From positions 1 to 64,000 of the forward strand of contig NZ_LJYG01000085.1 of NCBI RefSeq assembly GCF_001440035.1: DNA of 64,000 bases, read 5' to 3'. The stretch comes from Bradyrhizobium manausense. Lineage in GTDB: Bacteria > Pseudomonadota > Alphaproteobacteria > Rhizobiales > Xanthobacteraceae. The translations under genes and the position numbers were made by a program. The notes under the pieces were generated by a model. That model saw only the letters and a program-made list of their open reading frames with translations. It had not been told where the DNA came from and searched no databases. This document shows, in pieces, positions 18,563-27,304 of the stretch (positions within the stretch are counted from its first letter, which is position 1; every line of letters begins with the position of its first letter).

Positions 18563-19264
18563 ATGAACGCCGCCTCCTACGTGATCCCGCTTCCGCCCCA
18601 GGCCTCGCTTCCCGTAGTCGGCGAGAGCGGCCGCTATCCGGTGCGTCGCATCTGGTGCGTCGGCCGCAATTATCTCGAGCACATCCGTGAGATGGGCAAT
18701 GACGAGCGCGCGCCGCCGTTCTTCTTCGCCAAACACGCCGACATGCTGGTGCCCGATGGCGCCACCATCCCCTATCCGCCGCTGACCAAGGATCTGCATC
18801 ACGAGGTCGAGCTCGTGGTCGCGATGAAGAGCGGCGGGCTGAACATCCCCGCCGACAAGGCGCTCGATCATGTCTACGGCTACGCCGTCGGCATCGACCT
18901 GACGCGCCGCGATCTCCAGATCGCCTCGCGCAAGAAGGAGCGGCCGTGGGAGATCGGAAAGTCGTTCGATGGTTCGGCGCCCTGCTCCGCGGTGCAGCCG
19001 GCGTCGAAGATCGGCCATCCCTCCAAGGGCAAGATTTGGCTCACCGTCAATGGCAAGGAAGCGCAGAAGGGCGACCTCTCCGAGCTGATCTGGAACGTGC
19101 CGGAGATCATCTGGCAGCTCTCGCAGCAGGTGAAGCTCGCCGCCGGCGACATCATCATGACGGGCACGCCGGCCGGCGTGTCGCAGCTCCAGCCCGGCGA
19201 CAAGCTCGAATGCGGCGTCGACGGCGTCGGCACGCTGAAGGTCTCGATCGGCCAGCCGGAGTAA
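18563..19264 (+). CDS. Fumarylacetoacetate hydrolase (FAH) family protein
   Basis: Protein of 233 residues matching the short single-domain FAH family. CVGRNYLEHIREMGN, PPFFFAKHADMLVPDG and the metal-binding DLHHEVELVVAM are visible, and GDIIMTGTPAGVSQLQPGD is the C-terminal signature. Members hydrolyse C-C bonds of acylpyruvates (for example fumarylpyruvate in gentisate breakdown) or decarboxylate oxaloacetate, so the substrate is open. The gene follows the ABC exporter after 35 bases and is closed by a strong terminator. Confidence 0.87.
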   Translation: MNAASYVIPLPPQASLPVVGESGRYPVRRIWCVGRNYLEHIREMGNDERAPPFFFAKHADMLVPDGATIPYPPLTKDLHHEVELVVAMKSGGLNIPADKALDHVYGYAVGIDLTRRDLQIASRKKERPWEIGKSFDGSAPCSAVQPASKIGHPSKGKIWLTVNGKEAQKGDLSELIWNVPEIIWQLSQQVKLAAGDIIMTGTPAGVSQLQPGDKLECGVDGVGTLKVSIGQPE

Positions 19265-19284
19265 GCCTCCAATATCCCGACATC

Positions 19285-19314
19285 AAAAGGCCCCGGACCT
19301 GTCCGGGGCCTTTT
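19285..19314 (+). terminator. Rho-independent terminator
   Basis: A perfect 14-base inverted repeat, AAAAGGCCCCGGAC and its complement, separated by two bases and ending in TTTT followed by CTGTTT. It lies 20 bases after the FAH-family stop. The symmetry means it may also serve the convergent NTF2-like gene ending at 19327. Confidence 0.85.
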
Positions 19315-19326
19315 CTGTTTCGACGT

Positions 19327-19791
19327 CTACCAGGCCTTCACCGGCCGATTGGCGTGGCTTGCCTGCGGCACACCGCGATTGAGCGACATGTGTGAATGTA
19401 CGCACAGCCACCCATCGCCATTCCTTGAAAACACCATGGTGGCTCGGCCCGGCCGCACAAACGCGCTGCCATCGGGATGATAGCCCGTGCTCGTCCATGG
19501 CGCGATCACGGTCACCATCTCGCCATCGCGTGACGCCAGTATAGCGGTCTGATCGAGAACGAAACGGAAGCCGGTCGTCCTGGGCCAGACGTTATTCCAT
19601 TGCGTCGTGAGCCATTGGTCGAGGCCCCGGATGACATCGTTGTGCGTGCCGAAGGCAAGCACGTCAGGGTGAAAGAGCGGCCGCGCCGAGGCGTAGTCGA
19701 CCTCGCGGACATAGCCCGCGAATGTTTCCAGCCAGCCCTGGAAGAAATCCACGACATCAGCGCTCGCCGTCGGCAAGGGCTCCACGGCCAT
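19327..19791 (-). CDS. NTF2-like / SnoaL-fold protein
   Basis: Protein of 154 residues with the cone-shaped NTF2/SnoaL pattern: an N-terminal helix (VVDFFQGWLETFAGYVREVD), then LFHPDVLAFG and a C-terminal sheet with GRATMVFSRNGDGWLCVHSH. Such proteins act as small enzymes or ligand binders and are often annotated DUF4440. Its ATG at 19791 directly abuts the stop of lpxO, so the two form one transcript. No catalytic residues can be assigned. Confidence 0.72.
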   Translation of the reverse strand: MAVEPLPTASADVVDFFQGWLETFAGYVREVDYASARPLFHPDVLAFGTHNDVIRGLDQWLTTQWNNVWPRTTGFRFVLDQTAILASRDGEMVTVIAPWTSTGYHPDGSAFVRPGRATMVFSRNGDGWLCVHSHMSLNRGVPQASHANRPVKAW

Positions 19792-20721
19792 TCAACGCAG
19801 CGCCGAAAACACGATGAGTCCGAGCACCAACGCTGTCAGCGAATATTTCAGCGTGTAGTAGACGTTCCGGTTCCACTCCTTGACCTTGCGGCTGCCGAGA
19901 TGGATCTCGTAGAGCTTGCCGAACACCTTGTTGAGCGCGCCGACATGCTCGCCATCGACGTTCTGGGTCGCCGACGCCTTGACGATGTGATGGCTGACCC
20001 AGCGGTTGATCGCGGTCATGAAGCCGTACTTCATCGGGCGCTCGACGTCGCAGAACAGGATGATGCGATTGACGTCGGTCGCATTCTCCGCGCTATGGAT
20101 GAAGGTTTCGTCGAACATGAAGGCTTCGCCGTCACGCCAGACACATTCGACGCCGTCGACGAGGATGCGGCACTTGTTCGAGTTCGGCGTGACGAGGCCG
20201 AGGTGGTAGCGGAGCGAGCCCGCGAAGGGATCGCGGTGGGCACCGAGCTTGCCGCCCGGCGGCAGCATCGCGAACATCGCACCGTGCACGCTCGGGATCG
20301 ACTTGAGCAGCTCCACCGTCTTCGGACACAGCGCGTTCGCCGAAGGCAGGAAGTCGTCGTACCATTTCAGATAAAACCGCTTCCAACCGCTCTTGAAGAA
20401 CGAATAGAAGCCCCAGTCATTGTTCTTGGCAGCGGCGCGGATGAAGCCCTCGTCGAACAGGCGCACCGCCTCGTCGCGGATGGTCTCCCAGTTCTCGCTG
20501 AGCGGCTTCAGCTCCGGAAACTGCTCGACCGGGATCACCGGCTTGTTCGGCACCGCCGAGCCCGCATACATCAGCACATTGTAGGGCGCGAGGTAGGTCG
20601 AGTGATCGCCGAGCTGGCGCGCAAAGCGCAGCCGCTGTTTGCCGCGGAAGTGAACGTAAATCGTCGATGCCACAAGCACGTACAGAATGACAAGTTGCGG
20701 CGCAAAAAGCTGTTTCAGCAT
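19792..20721 (-). CDS. lpxO: Aspartyl/asparaginyl beta-hydroxylase family, LpxO-like lipid A hydroxylase
   Basis: Protein of 309 residues with hydrophobic segments at both ends (about 5-22 and 285-305) and a cytoplasmic Fe(II)/2-oxoglutarate dioxygenase domain. The metal ligands are visible: His162-x-Asp164 in AHRDPFAGSLRYHLGL, and His209 in DETFIHSAEN; Arg219 is the likely 2-oxoglutarate anchor. LpxO adds a 2-hydroxyl to a secondary acyl chain of lipid A. The LPS gene surroundings support this. It is the first gene of a pair with the NTF2-like protein. Confidence 0.85.
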   Translation of the reverse strand: MLKQLFAPQLVILYVLVASTIYVHFRGKQRLRFARQLGDHSTYLAPYNVLMYAGSAVPNKPVIPVEQFPELKPLSENWETIRDEAVRLFDEGFIRAAAKNNDWGFYSFFKSGWKRFYLKWYDDFLPSANALCPKTVELLKSIPSVHGAMFAMLPPGGKLGAHRDPFAGSLRYHLGLVTPNSNKCRILVDGVECVWRDGEAFMFDETFIHSAENATDVNRIILFCDVERPMKYGFMTAINRWVSHHIVKASATQNVDGEHVGALNKVFGKLYEIHLGSRKVKEWNRNVYYTLKYSLTALVLGLIVFSALR

Positions 20722-20861
20722 TTCCCCAATCCCGAGTGACCCAGCCGGGGTGTCGTGTAACCCGCGGGGCCCCCAGCGGCAAGATATTCACCGGGGGTTG
20801 CGGTCACGCTCGGGAGAGGTTCGGGATGGAACGGGGCGAAAACGGACCGAAACGAGCCGAA

Positions 20862-21017
20862 TCACGCCCGGGACAGCGCCTGCAGACCTTTGAAAGTCAG
20901 GCGCTTGGGATCGGTGACGCCGGCAAGATAGAGCCGGCGGATGAATGCAATGACGGCATCGCGGTCACAATCGGTCAGCGCCACAACGGCGTCGACCGCG
21001 ATCTTCTGGGCTTCCAT
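20862..21017 (-). CDS. Small conserved hypothetical protein (51 aa)
   Basis: Short gene with an excellent ribosome-binding site: GAGGTGAG, five bases before the ATG at 21017. The product begins MEAQKIAVDAVVALTDCDRD, continues AVIAFIRRLYLAGVTDPKRL and ends LTFKGLQALSRA. It reads as three short helices with no signal peptide. Function is unknown. The ribosome-binding site and protein-like composition make it more than a chance frame. It stands alone between lpxO and the LysR gene. Confidence 0.65.
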   Translation of the reverse strand: MEAQKIAVDAVVALTDCDRDAVIAFIRRLYLAGVTDPKRLTFKGLQALSRA

Positions 21018-21170
21018 TGGGCTCACCTCGGCCTTGCGAGTAACCCCGGCCGAGACAGGCTAGGACCCATCCGTTAAATCGGCGTTAACCGTTCGGGAAC
21101 CATCGCCGATTCAGCCGGGCGGCCGTATACGCAAAACAACGCATTGGCAGTCGCGGCGTGGCCGCGATCT

Positions 21171-22094
21171 CTAGCGCGCACCGAGACTCTTCTTGAGCAG
21201 TGCAAACTGCTTCCTGAGCCGGGGGACTGCGAAGTCGGTGAAAGCCCGCACCTTCGGCACCGAGAGGCGACCCGGCGGACAGATCAGGTGAACCGGCATC
21301 TCGGGGTCCTCGTCGCCAGCAAGCACGATCTCAAGCTCGCCGCGCGCGACCTGCTCGGCGACCTGATAGGAGTACATCCGCGCCACGCCGCGCCCGGCGA
21401 CCGCGGAAGCCACGGCGGCATAGGTGCTGCTGACGGTCAGACGCGGAGTGAACCGGACCGTGCGGGCCGCTGACGAGTTTTCCGGGGGCTTGAAGGTCCA
21501 TGAATTGGGAAGATGGGCCATCGCCACGACCTGATGCTTGGTAAGGTCGCCGGGCTCTTCGATCCGCGGATGTTGCATGAGATAGCGCGGAGCTGCCACG
21601 ACGACACGGCGGACCTCGCCGATCCGCGTCGCCACCATCGCCGAGTCCGCGAGCGGACCGATGCGAAGCGCGACGTCCACGCCTTCGTCGATGAGATTGA
21701 CCGCGCGGTCGAACAGCAGGAGCTTCGCCGACACGGTCGGATAGGCGTCCAGAAACGCATCCAGGATCGGCCGCAGCACCATCTCGCCTGACACCACCGG
21801 AGCGGTAATCGTCAGCAGGCCGCGCGGCGCGGTACGCGGGCCGGCTGCGATATCGTCGGCTTCTTCCAGCTCGACCAGCACGCGGCGGCAGACCGCGACA
21901 TAGCGCTCGCCCTCCTCGCTCAGCTTGATTGATCGCGTCGTCCGATGCAGCAGTTCGGCGCCGACCCGCTCTTCCAGAAAGGCGATGGCGCGGCTGACCG
22001 CCGCCGGCGAACGACCGAGCCTTCGTCCCGCGGCGGCAAGGCTGCCCTCATCCACCGCAAGGACGAACACCTTCATTGCATCCAGACGATCCAT
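21171..22094 (-). CDS. LysR-family transcriptional regulator
   Basis: Protein of 307 residues. The N-terminal winged helix is clear (MDRLDAMKVFVLAVDEGSLA, then AAGRRLGRSPAAVSRAIAFLEERVG), followed by the LTITAPVVSGEMVLRPIL effector-domain start typical of the CrgA/DsdC-like subgroup. The ATG at 22094 fits the family start; the longer open frame is not used. It diverges from the SDR gene at 22299. By the usual LysR logic it probably controls that SDR and the MFS gene from the 204-base gap. Confidence 0.9.
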   Translation of the reverse strand: MDRLDAMKVFVLAVDEGSLAAAGRRLGRSPAAVSRAIAFLEERVGAELLHRTTRSIKLSEEGERYVAVCRRVLVELEEADDIAAGPRTAPRGLLTITAPVVSGEMVLRPILDAFLDAYPTVSAKLLLFDRAVNLIDEGVDVALRIGPLADSAMVATRIGEVRRVVVAAPRYLMQHPRIEEPGDLTKHQVVAMAHLPNSWTFKPPENSSAARTVRFTPRLTVSSTYAAVASAVAGRGVARMYSYQVAEQVARGELEIVLAGDEDPEMPVHLICPPGRLSVPKVRAFTDFAVPRLRKQFALLKKSLGAR

Positions 22095-22298
22095 GCTGTG
22101 CCGCGGTCCTTCTGAAATTCCCCGGCAAGCTAGGCGTTTGCCCCAACCGCGACAACTGCCGCGAGGCGCCGGCACGGCATTCGTACGCGCCGCGAAAGAG
22201 TGTCTGCCGGACAGCGCGCATTCGCGGCTGACCCGCCGCGGCCTATGTCGGAGCTGAAGCCGGCGATTGCTGGCACGGATCAACAACAGGAGCCCGTC

Positions 22299-23009
22299 AT
22301 GGGTATCGAGCAGAAGGTTGCCATCATCACCGGCGCATCGCAGGGCATAGGCGCCGCCCTGGTCCAGGGTTTTCGCGACCGCAACTATCGGGTGGTCGCC
22401 ACAGCGAGGTCAATCAAGCCGTCAGGCGACGATGATGTTCTCGCCGTCGCCGGCGACATCGCAGACCGCAAGACTGCCGAGCGCGTCGTCGCGCAGGCCG
22501 TCGCGCGCTTCGGACGCGTCGACACGCTTGTCAACAACGCCGGCATCTTCGTCGCCAAGCCCTTCACGCAATACACGGCCGAGGACTACGCGGCCGTGAT
22601 GGGCACCAACGTCGCCGGCTTCTTCAACATCACCCAGCTCGCGATCGCCGAGATGGAGAAGCAGGGATCGGGTCATGTCGTCCAAATCACAACCACGCTC
22701 GTCGATCATGCCAATTCGAGCGTGCCCTCAGTGCTGGCCTCGCTCAGCAAGGGTGGGCTGAATGCCGCGACCAGGTCGCTCGCGATCGAATACGCCAGGC
22801 GCGGCATCCGTGTGAACGCGGTGGCGCCGGGGATCATCAGGTCGCCGATGCACCCGATTTCGACGCACGCCCAGTACGGCGCGATGCACCCGGTCGGCCA
22901 CATGGGCGAGATGTCCGACATCGTTGATGCCGTGCTCTATCTGGAGGGTGCGTCCTTCGTCACCGGCGAGATCCTGCATGTCGACGGCGGCCAGATCGCC
23001 GGCCATTGA
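22299..23009 (+). CDS. Short-chain dehydrogenase/reductase family protein lacking the catalytic Tyr
   Basis: Protein of 236 residues with a good Rossmann half: ITGASQGIGAA (TGxxxGxG) near residue 10, then VNNAGIF and YARRGIRVNAVAPGIIRSPM. In the active-site region the sequence is SVPSVLASLSKGGLN, so four residues before Lys151 there is Ala147 instead of Tyr, and the usual serine position reads Thr (QITTTL). Ordinary SDR redox chemistry is therefore doubtful. The ATG at 22299 follows ACAGGAGC. It precedes the MFS gene by eight bases. Confidence 0.85.
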   Translation: MGIEQKVAIITGASQGIGAALVQGFRDRNYRVVATARSIKPSGDDDVLAVAGDIADRKTAERVVAQAVARFGRVDTLVNNAGIFVAKPFTQYTAEDYAAVMGTNVAGFFNITQLAIAEMEKQGSGHVVQITTTLVDHANSSVPSVLASLSKGGLNAATRSLAIEYARRGIRVNAVAPGIIRSPMHPISTHAQYGAMHPVGHMGEMSDIVDAVLYLEGASFVTGEILHVDGGQIAGH

Positions 23010-23017
23010 GCCCGCCC

Positions 23018-24262
23018 ATGAGTATGACAATGCCCGAACTCAATGCAAATCCTGGGCGCCACGCCCGGCCGCATCAGCGGCCGAACGCGGCGTCAGAGCC
23101 GACCTGGCGGTATGCCGTCGCCGGCCTCTCCGCATCGCTGGTCGGGCTTGGCCTTGCCCGCTTCTCCTACTCGCCGCTGATCCCGGCGCTGATCGCAGCA
23201 AAGTGGTTCAGCGCTTCCGACGTGGTCTATCTGGGCGCTGCGAACCTTGCCGGCTACCTCGCCGGCGCGCTCGCAGCGCGAGCAGTCGCCGCCCGCATCG
23301 GCGCGGTCCGCGCGCTGCGGGCGATGATGCTGCTTGCAACCCTCTCCTTCTTTGCCGGCTCTGCGCCGGTGTCTTTCATCTGGTTCTTCGCCTGGCGCTT
23401 CCTGTCAGGTCTCACCGGCGGGATCATCATGGTGCTGGCTGCTTCCGTTATTGTTCCGCGCACCTCGCCCGGCCGGCGCGGCATCGTCGGCGGCGTGATC
23501 TTTGCCGGCGTCGGCCTCGGCGTTGCCGCATCGGGCACGCTGGTGCCGCTGCTCCTGCAACAAGGCTTGCAGCAGAGCTGGTATGGGCTTGGCGCGCTCT
23601 CGGCCGTGCTCACTGCGACGAGTTGGTGGAGCTGGCCTGGCGAGGGCAATTCCTATGTCGCACCCTTGCACCAGGCGAAGCAGCATCACGCCTCGCCTGC
23701 CGCCCGCGCACTGCTGATCCAGTACGGCCTCAACGCCGTGGCGCTGGTCCCGCACATGGTCTTCATGGTGGACTTCGTCGCGCGCGGCCTCGGCCAAGGC
23801 ATCGCAGCGGGATCGCGCTATTGGGTGCTGTACGGCCTCGGCGCGATCGTCGGCCCGCTCGTCACCGGCCATCTCGGCGACCGCTCCGGATTCGGACCGG
23901 CCTTACGCGCTGCGTTCCTTATTGAAGCGGCGGCCGTACTGCTTCCGGCCATCAGCACCGCACCGGTTTCGTTGATCGTATCGAGTGTGGTGATCGGGGG
24001 CTTCACGCCGGGCATCGTGCCGCTGGTGCTCGGCCGCATCCATGAGCTCGTCCCGCACTCCGGCGAGCAGCAGCGCTCGACGTGGAGCCACGCCACCACC
24101 AGCTTTGCGCTGTTCCAGGCGGCCGCAGCTTACGGCTTCTCCTGGATCTATGCGCAGACCGGCGGCGACTATCACGTCCTGTTCGCTCTCGGCGGTGGCG
24201 CCGTGGCGCTGGCGCTCGCGATCGATCTCGGCCTCGCCCTGGTCGTCCCGCGCAGATCCTGA
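23018..24262 (+). CDS. MFS transporter, YbfB/YjiJ-like
   Basis: Protein of 414 residues with about twelve membrane segments. VGLGLARFSYSPLIPALI after the N-terminal tail is typical of the YbfB/YjiJ group, a poorly characterised branch of the major facilitator superfamily. The ATG at 23018 lies eight bases after the SDR stop, so the two are co-transcribed and probably under the divergent LysR regulator. Substrate unknown. Confidence 0.85.
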   Translation: MSMTMPELNANPGRHARPHQRPNAASEPTWRYAVAGLSASLVGLGLARFSYSPLIPALIAAKWFSASDVVYLGAANLAGYLAGALAARAVAARIGAVRALRAMMLLATLSFFAGSAPVSFIWFFAWRFLSGLTGGIIMVLAASVIVPRTSPGRRGIVGGVIFAGVGLGVAASGTLVPLLLQQGLQQSWYGLGALSAVLTATSWWSWPGEGNSYVAPLHQAKQHHASPAARALLIQYGLNAVALVPHMVFMVDFVARGLGQGIAAGSRYWVLYGLGAIVGPLVTGHLGDRSGFGPALRAAFLIEAAAVLLPAISTAPVSLIVSSVVIGGFTPGIVPLVLGRIHELVPHSGEQQRSTWSHATTSFALFQAAAAYGFSWIYAQTGGDYHVLFALGGGAVALALAIDLGLALVVPRRS

Positions 24263-24287
24263 GCGCGATGATGGCAGGCGAGCGGCA

Positions 24288-24914
24288 TTACCTGGCGCTG
24301 GGCTTGGTCATCCTTTGAGCAACTGACCTCAGCAACTCGGTTTGCTCGAGGACCAACTCACATTGTTTTCGCGCATGCGTGGCCGACAGCTCCACCAGCT
24401 CCGCCAGCGTTTTTGCACGGCCCAGCTCCTGCGCATACTCCAGGGTCGCGCCCGCATTGACTTTCATCAGTTCGAGCACGACGGCGCGCCACTCAGCTGC
24501 CGTTCCAATCGCGTCGATGATCTCGCTTCCCACGACGACTGTTCCATTGGCCTCCGATGTCACACCGACCAGCCGTGAATTTGCGAGGTCATTGGCGCAG
24601 TTGAACGTAGCGCTCATGCCGTCCAAGGCGCGGGCTTGATACGCCCTGGCCATATCGACAATGAGATCAGTGGTGGTACTGCCTGGAGGTTGAGGACTTG
24701 CAAGGGTGACGCCGGCTTTTCCTTGTACCGGAACGGTCATCGGAGCAGGCTCTTCTTGCACGATCTGGGGCGCATCTTCGGCGACGGCGACCGAGCCCGG
24801 CGGCATGGCCAGACCCTCATCGACCGCACGGCTCACTTCCGCCGCCAATTCCAGCAGCGAGCGACGCCCGGAGCGTGCAACATCAGCAGGCCTCTTTGAG
24901 CGTGCCTTTCCCAT
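24288..24914 (-). CDS. Phasin-family protein
   Basis: Protein of 208 residues. The N-terminal third is basic and proline-rich (MGKARSKRPADVARSGRRSL). The C-terminal part (about 100-205) carries the phasin-like helical pattern, including VLELMKVNAGATLEYAQELG and ARKQCELVLEQTELLRSVAQ. Phasins coat polyhydroxyalkanoate granules. The ATG at 24914 lies inside the upstream ParA gene, giving a 32-base overlap and strong translational coupling. The basic N-terminus could contact DNA or the ParA partner; that part is inference. Confidence 0.78.
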   Translation of the reverse strand: MGKARSKRPADVARSGRRSLLELAAEVSRAVDEGLAMPPGSVAVAEDAPQIVQEEPAPMTVPVQGKAGVTLASPQPPGSTTTDLIVDMARAYQARALDGMSATFNCANDLANSRLVGVTSEANGTVVVGSEIIDAIGTAAEWRAVVLELMKVNAGATLEYAQELGRAKTLAELVELSATHARKQCELVLEQTELLRSVAQRMTKPSAR

Positions 24915-25542
24915 GATCGTCCAACTCTTCCAAGTGCCCCGCGATCCAACCCCACAAACTGCCAATTTCGTCCGAAGCTCTGCCCGCCGGTGCAAACTCA
25001 GTGACGCCTAACCCCGCTCCGAGCGCATCCTGGTGATCGTTACGCTGCGCAATAAACGGGAGCGCAAGCGCACCGATGGAGCTCAGCGATGTGGCAGCTT
25101 CGCTCAGCCGGCAGCCCCGCGTCGGCGTCTGATTGAGGACGAAGGCAAAGCGGCGGTTGAGCCTGCGAATGGCGATCAGCGTAGGGATTGCGGCTTCGAT
25201 ATCGGCCGGGCTTGGGCGCGCCGGGATGAGACAGAGATCGGCGCAGGCAATGACGCGCATCGCCAGGCTGTTGGTCGTCGCAGCTGTGTCGATGATGGCG
25301 AGCCAGACCCCTTCGGCGCTCAGGCGCGCGAGCAACGGTTCGATCTCGGCAGGATCTGTAGCGCGCTCGACGCAAGGATAGGGATTCTCGCGGCGCGCTT
25401 TCCATTTCGAGATCGTACCTTGCGCGTCCGCCTCAACAAGAGCGACGCGCTCGGCGCTCTGCATGGCTGCCACCGCCAGTCCAACGGACAGCGTACTCTT
25501 GCCGCTTCCGCCTTTTTGCGTGACCAGGGCAAGGACGTGCAT
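24883..25542 (-). CDS. ParA/MinD-family ATPase
   Basis: Protein of 219 residues. The deviant Walker A KGGSGKST is at 10-17 with the signature lysine, VEADAQGTISKW replaces the usual DxDPQ motif, and AIIDTAATTNSLAMRVI is Walker B-like. No ParB gene or DNA-binding N-terminal domain is present, so this is the small ParA type that positions cargo on the nucleoid. The gene overlaps the phasin gene by 32 bases, suggesting that the cargo is a polyhydroxyalkanoate granule. That link is inferred from context. Confidence 0.85.
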   Translation of the reverse strand: MHVLALVTQKGGSGKSTLSVGLAVAAMQSAERVALVEADAQGTISKWKARRENPYPCVERATDPAEIEPLLARLSAEGVWLAIIDTAATTNSLAMRVIACADLCLIPARPSPADIEAAIPTLIAIRRLNRRFAFVLNQTPTRGCRLSEAATSLSSIGALALPFIAQRNDHQDALGAGLGVTEFAPAGRASDEIGSLWGWIAGHLEELDDHGKGTLKEAC

Positions 25543-25682
25543 GTCCTGCTCTCCCCAAGGACGGCAACGACGTGGAACTCAGCTGCTGTCGGAAATGAAC
25601 CTGTTGCAGCGCAAGATACTACCGCAAGTCGCGATTCGTCTCAAGTGAACGCGAGGCCATCCCGCTATCCCGCGTAGCGCGA

Positions 25683-27143
25683 TCAGGAATACCGCATCAC
25701 GCCGTCGTCGATCTTGCCGAAGCGCAAGGAAACGATGTCGAGCGCATAGTTCTGATACAGCCGCCACGGTCGCTTCGAGCCCTGCTTTGGCATTTTTGCG
25801 ACAGAGCGCTGCACATAGCCCGAGGTAAAATCCAGCGAGGGCTGTGCGGTGATATCAGGATCGTCATTGTGCGGCATGGCTTGCCGAAAATTGTGCCGGT
25901 CCATGTAGTTGATCAGCCGGCAGACATATTCACAAGTGAGATCGCATTTCAGCGTCCAGGACGCATTGGTGTAGCCGAAGGCCGACGCCATGTTGGGCAC
26001 GTCTGTATACATCATGCCCTTGTAGGTGAGAGTTTTGGCAAAATCGACGGGACGGCCATCGACGCGGACCTCGAGGCCGCCGACGACCTGGAGCACCAGG
26101 CCCGTCGCGGTCACGATGATATCGGCGGCAAGCTCGCTGCCGTCCTTGAGGCGGATGCCGTCGTGCGTGAAGGTGTCGATCTCCTTGGTGACCACGGCGG
26201 CGCGCTTCTCGCGGATCGCCTTGAAAAGATCGCCGTCCGGCACGAGGCAGAGCCGCTGGTCCCAGGGATTGTAGCGCGGCGTGAAATGGGTTGCGATGTC
26301 GTAATCCGGCCCGAGCGCGGCTCTCACGCCCGTCAGGATCAGGTCCTTCACCTTCGCCGGCTTGCGCCGGCTGAGCTGGAAGAAGAACATCCCCCACATC
26401 ACGTTGCGCCAGCGGATCAAATGATAGGCCAGCCGCGCCGGCAAGTTGCGGCGCAGTTTGTTGGCGAGGGGATCCTGGGCCGGACGCGACACCACATAGG
26501 TCGGCGAGCGCTGCAGCATGGTGACCTGCGCCGCCGTCTTGGCAAGCTCCGGGACCAGCGTCACCGCGGTCGCGCCGGAGCCGATCACGACGACGCGCTT
26601 GCCGGCGTAGTCGATATCCTCGGTCCATTTCTGCGGATGCACGATCCGGCCGGCGAAGTCGGCAGCGCCCGCGAATTCCGGCGTGTAGCCGGCTTCGTAT
26701 TTGTAGTAGCCCGCGCACAGAAACAGGAAATTGCAGGTGAAGCGCACGAGCTCCGCCGCGCCCTCGCCTCCCGCGCGCTCGGCCTCGATGGTCCAGCGCG
26801 CGTCACTGGTCGACCACGCCGCGCGCTTGACGCGATGATGGAAGCGGATGTGCTTGTCGATACCGTTCTCGACCGCGGTCTCGCGCACATAGCTCAGGAT
26901 CTGCGGCCCGTCGGCGATCGCCTTCGGATCGGTCCACGGCTTGAAGGAATAACCGAGCGTGAACATGTCGCTGTCGGAGCGGATGCCGGGATAGCGGAAC
27001 AGGTCCCAGGTGCCGCCGATGCAGTCGCGCCCCTCCAGGATGACGTAGCTCTTGCCCGGGCACTTGCTCTGAAGATGATAGCCCGCGCCAATACCCGATA
27101 GCCCCGCACCGACGATCAGCACGTCGAAATGTTCTTGTTGCAT
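25683..27143 (-). CDS. Flavin-containing monooxygenase (Baeyer-Villiger/FMO type)
   Basis: Protein of 486 residues. FAD-binding VLIVGAGLSGIGAGYHL is at the N-terminus, and a second dinucleotide motif VVVIGSGATAVTLVP binds NADPH. The group fingerprint is FxGxxxHxxxW-like, seen as FAGRIVHPQKW between the two. Such enzymes insert oxygen next to ketones or oxidise soft heteroatoms. The ATG at 27143 is chosen by the start of the FAD motif; a further 172 open codons upstream have no meaning. It lies downstream of ahcY, but a terminator between them argues for its own transcript. Confidence 0.88.
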   Translation of the reverse strand: MQQEHFDVLIVGAGLSGIGAGYHLQSKCPGKSYVILEGRDCIGGTWDLFRYPGIRSDSDMFTLGYSFKPWTDPKAIADGPQILSYVRETAVENGIDKHIRFHHRVKRAAWSTSDARWTIEAERAGGEGAAELVRFTCNFLFLCAGYYKYEAGYTPEFAGAADFAGRIVHPQKWTEDIDYAGKRVVVIGSGATAVTLVPELAKTAAQVTMLQRSPTYVVSRPAQDPLANKLRRNLPARLAYHLIRWRNVMWGMFFFQLSRRKPAKVKDLILTGVRAALGPDYDIATHFTPRYNPWDQRLCLVPDGDLFKAIREKRAAVVTKEIDTFTHDGIRLKDGSELAADIIVTATGLVLQVVGGLEVRVDGRPVDFAKTLTYKGMMYTDVPNMASAFGYTNASWTLKCDLTCEYVCRLINYMDRHNFRQAMPHNDDPDITAQPSLDFTSGYVQRSVAKMPKQGSKRPWRLYQNYALDIVSLRFGKIDDGVMRYS

Positions 27144-27253
27144 GGTTTCCTCCGCCGCGCGAGGATTGTCCGCTCGACACCGCTGGGCGTCAATCGGCAA
27201 TCGGGGCGTGCGGAAGCCGCCAAACGGGTTGAATTCCACCAGCCGAAACAACA

Positions 27254-27277
27254 AAGCCCCGGATCGCTCCGGGGCTT
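27254..27277 (-). terminator. Terminator of ahcY
   Basis: AAGCCCCGGA, a four-base loop TCGC, and TCCGGGGCTT form a perfect 10-bp stem. On the - strand it is followed by TGTTGTTTCGG, a weak T-rich tail. It lies 27 bases beyond the ahcY stop at 27305. Confidence 0.75.
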
Positions 27278-27304
27278 CGCGTTGTTGATCGACAGGCCTG
27301 CCGA

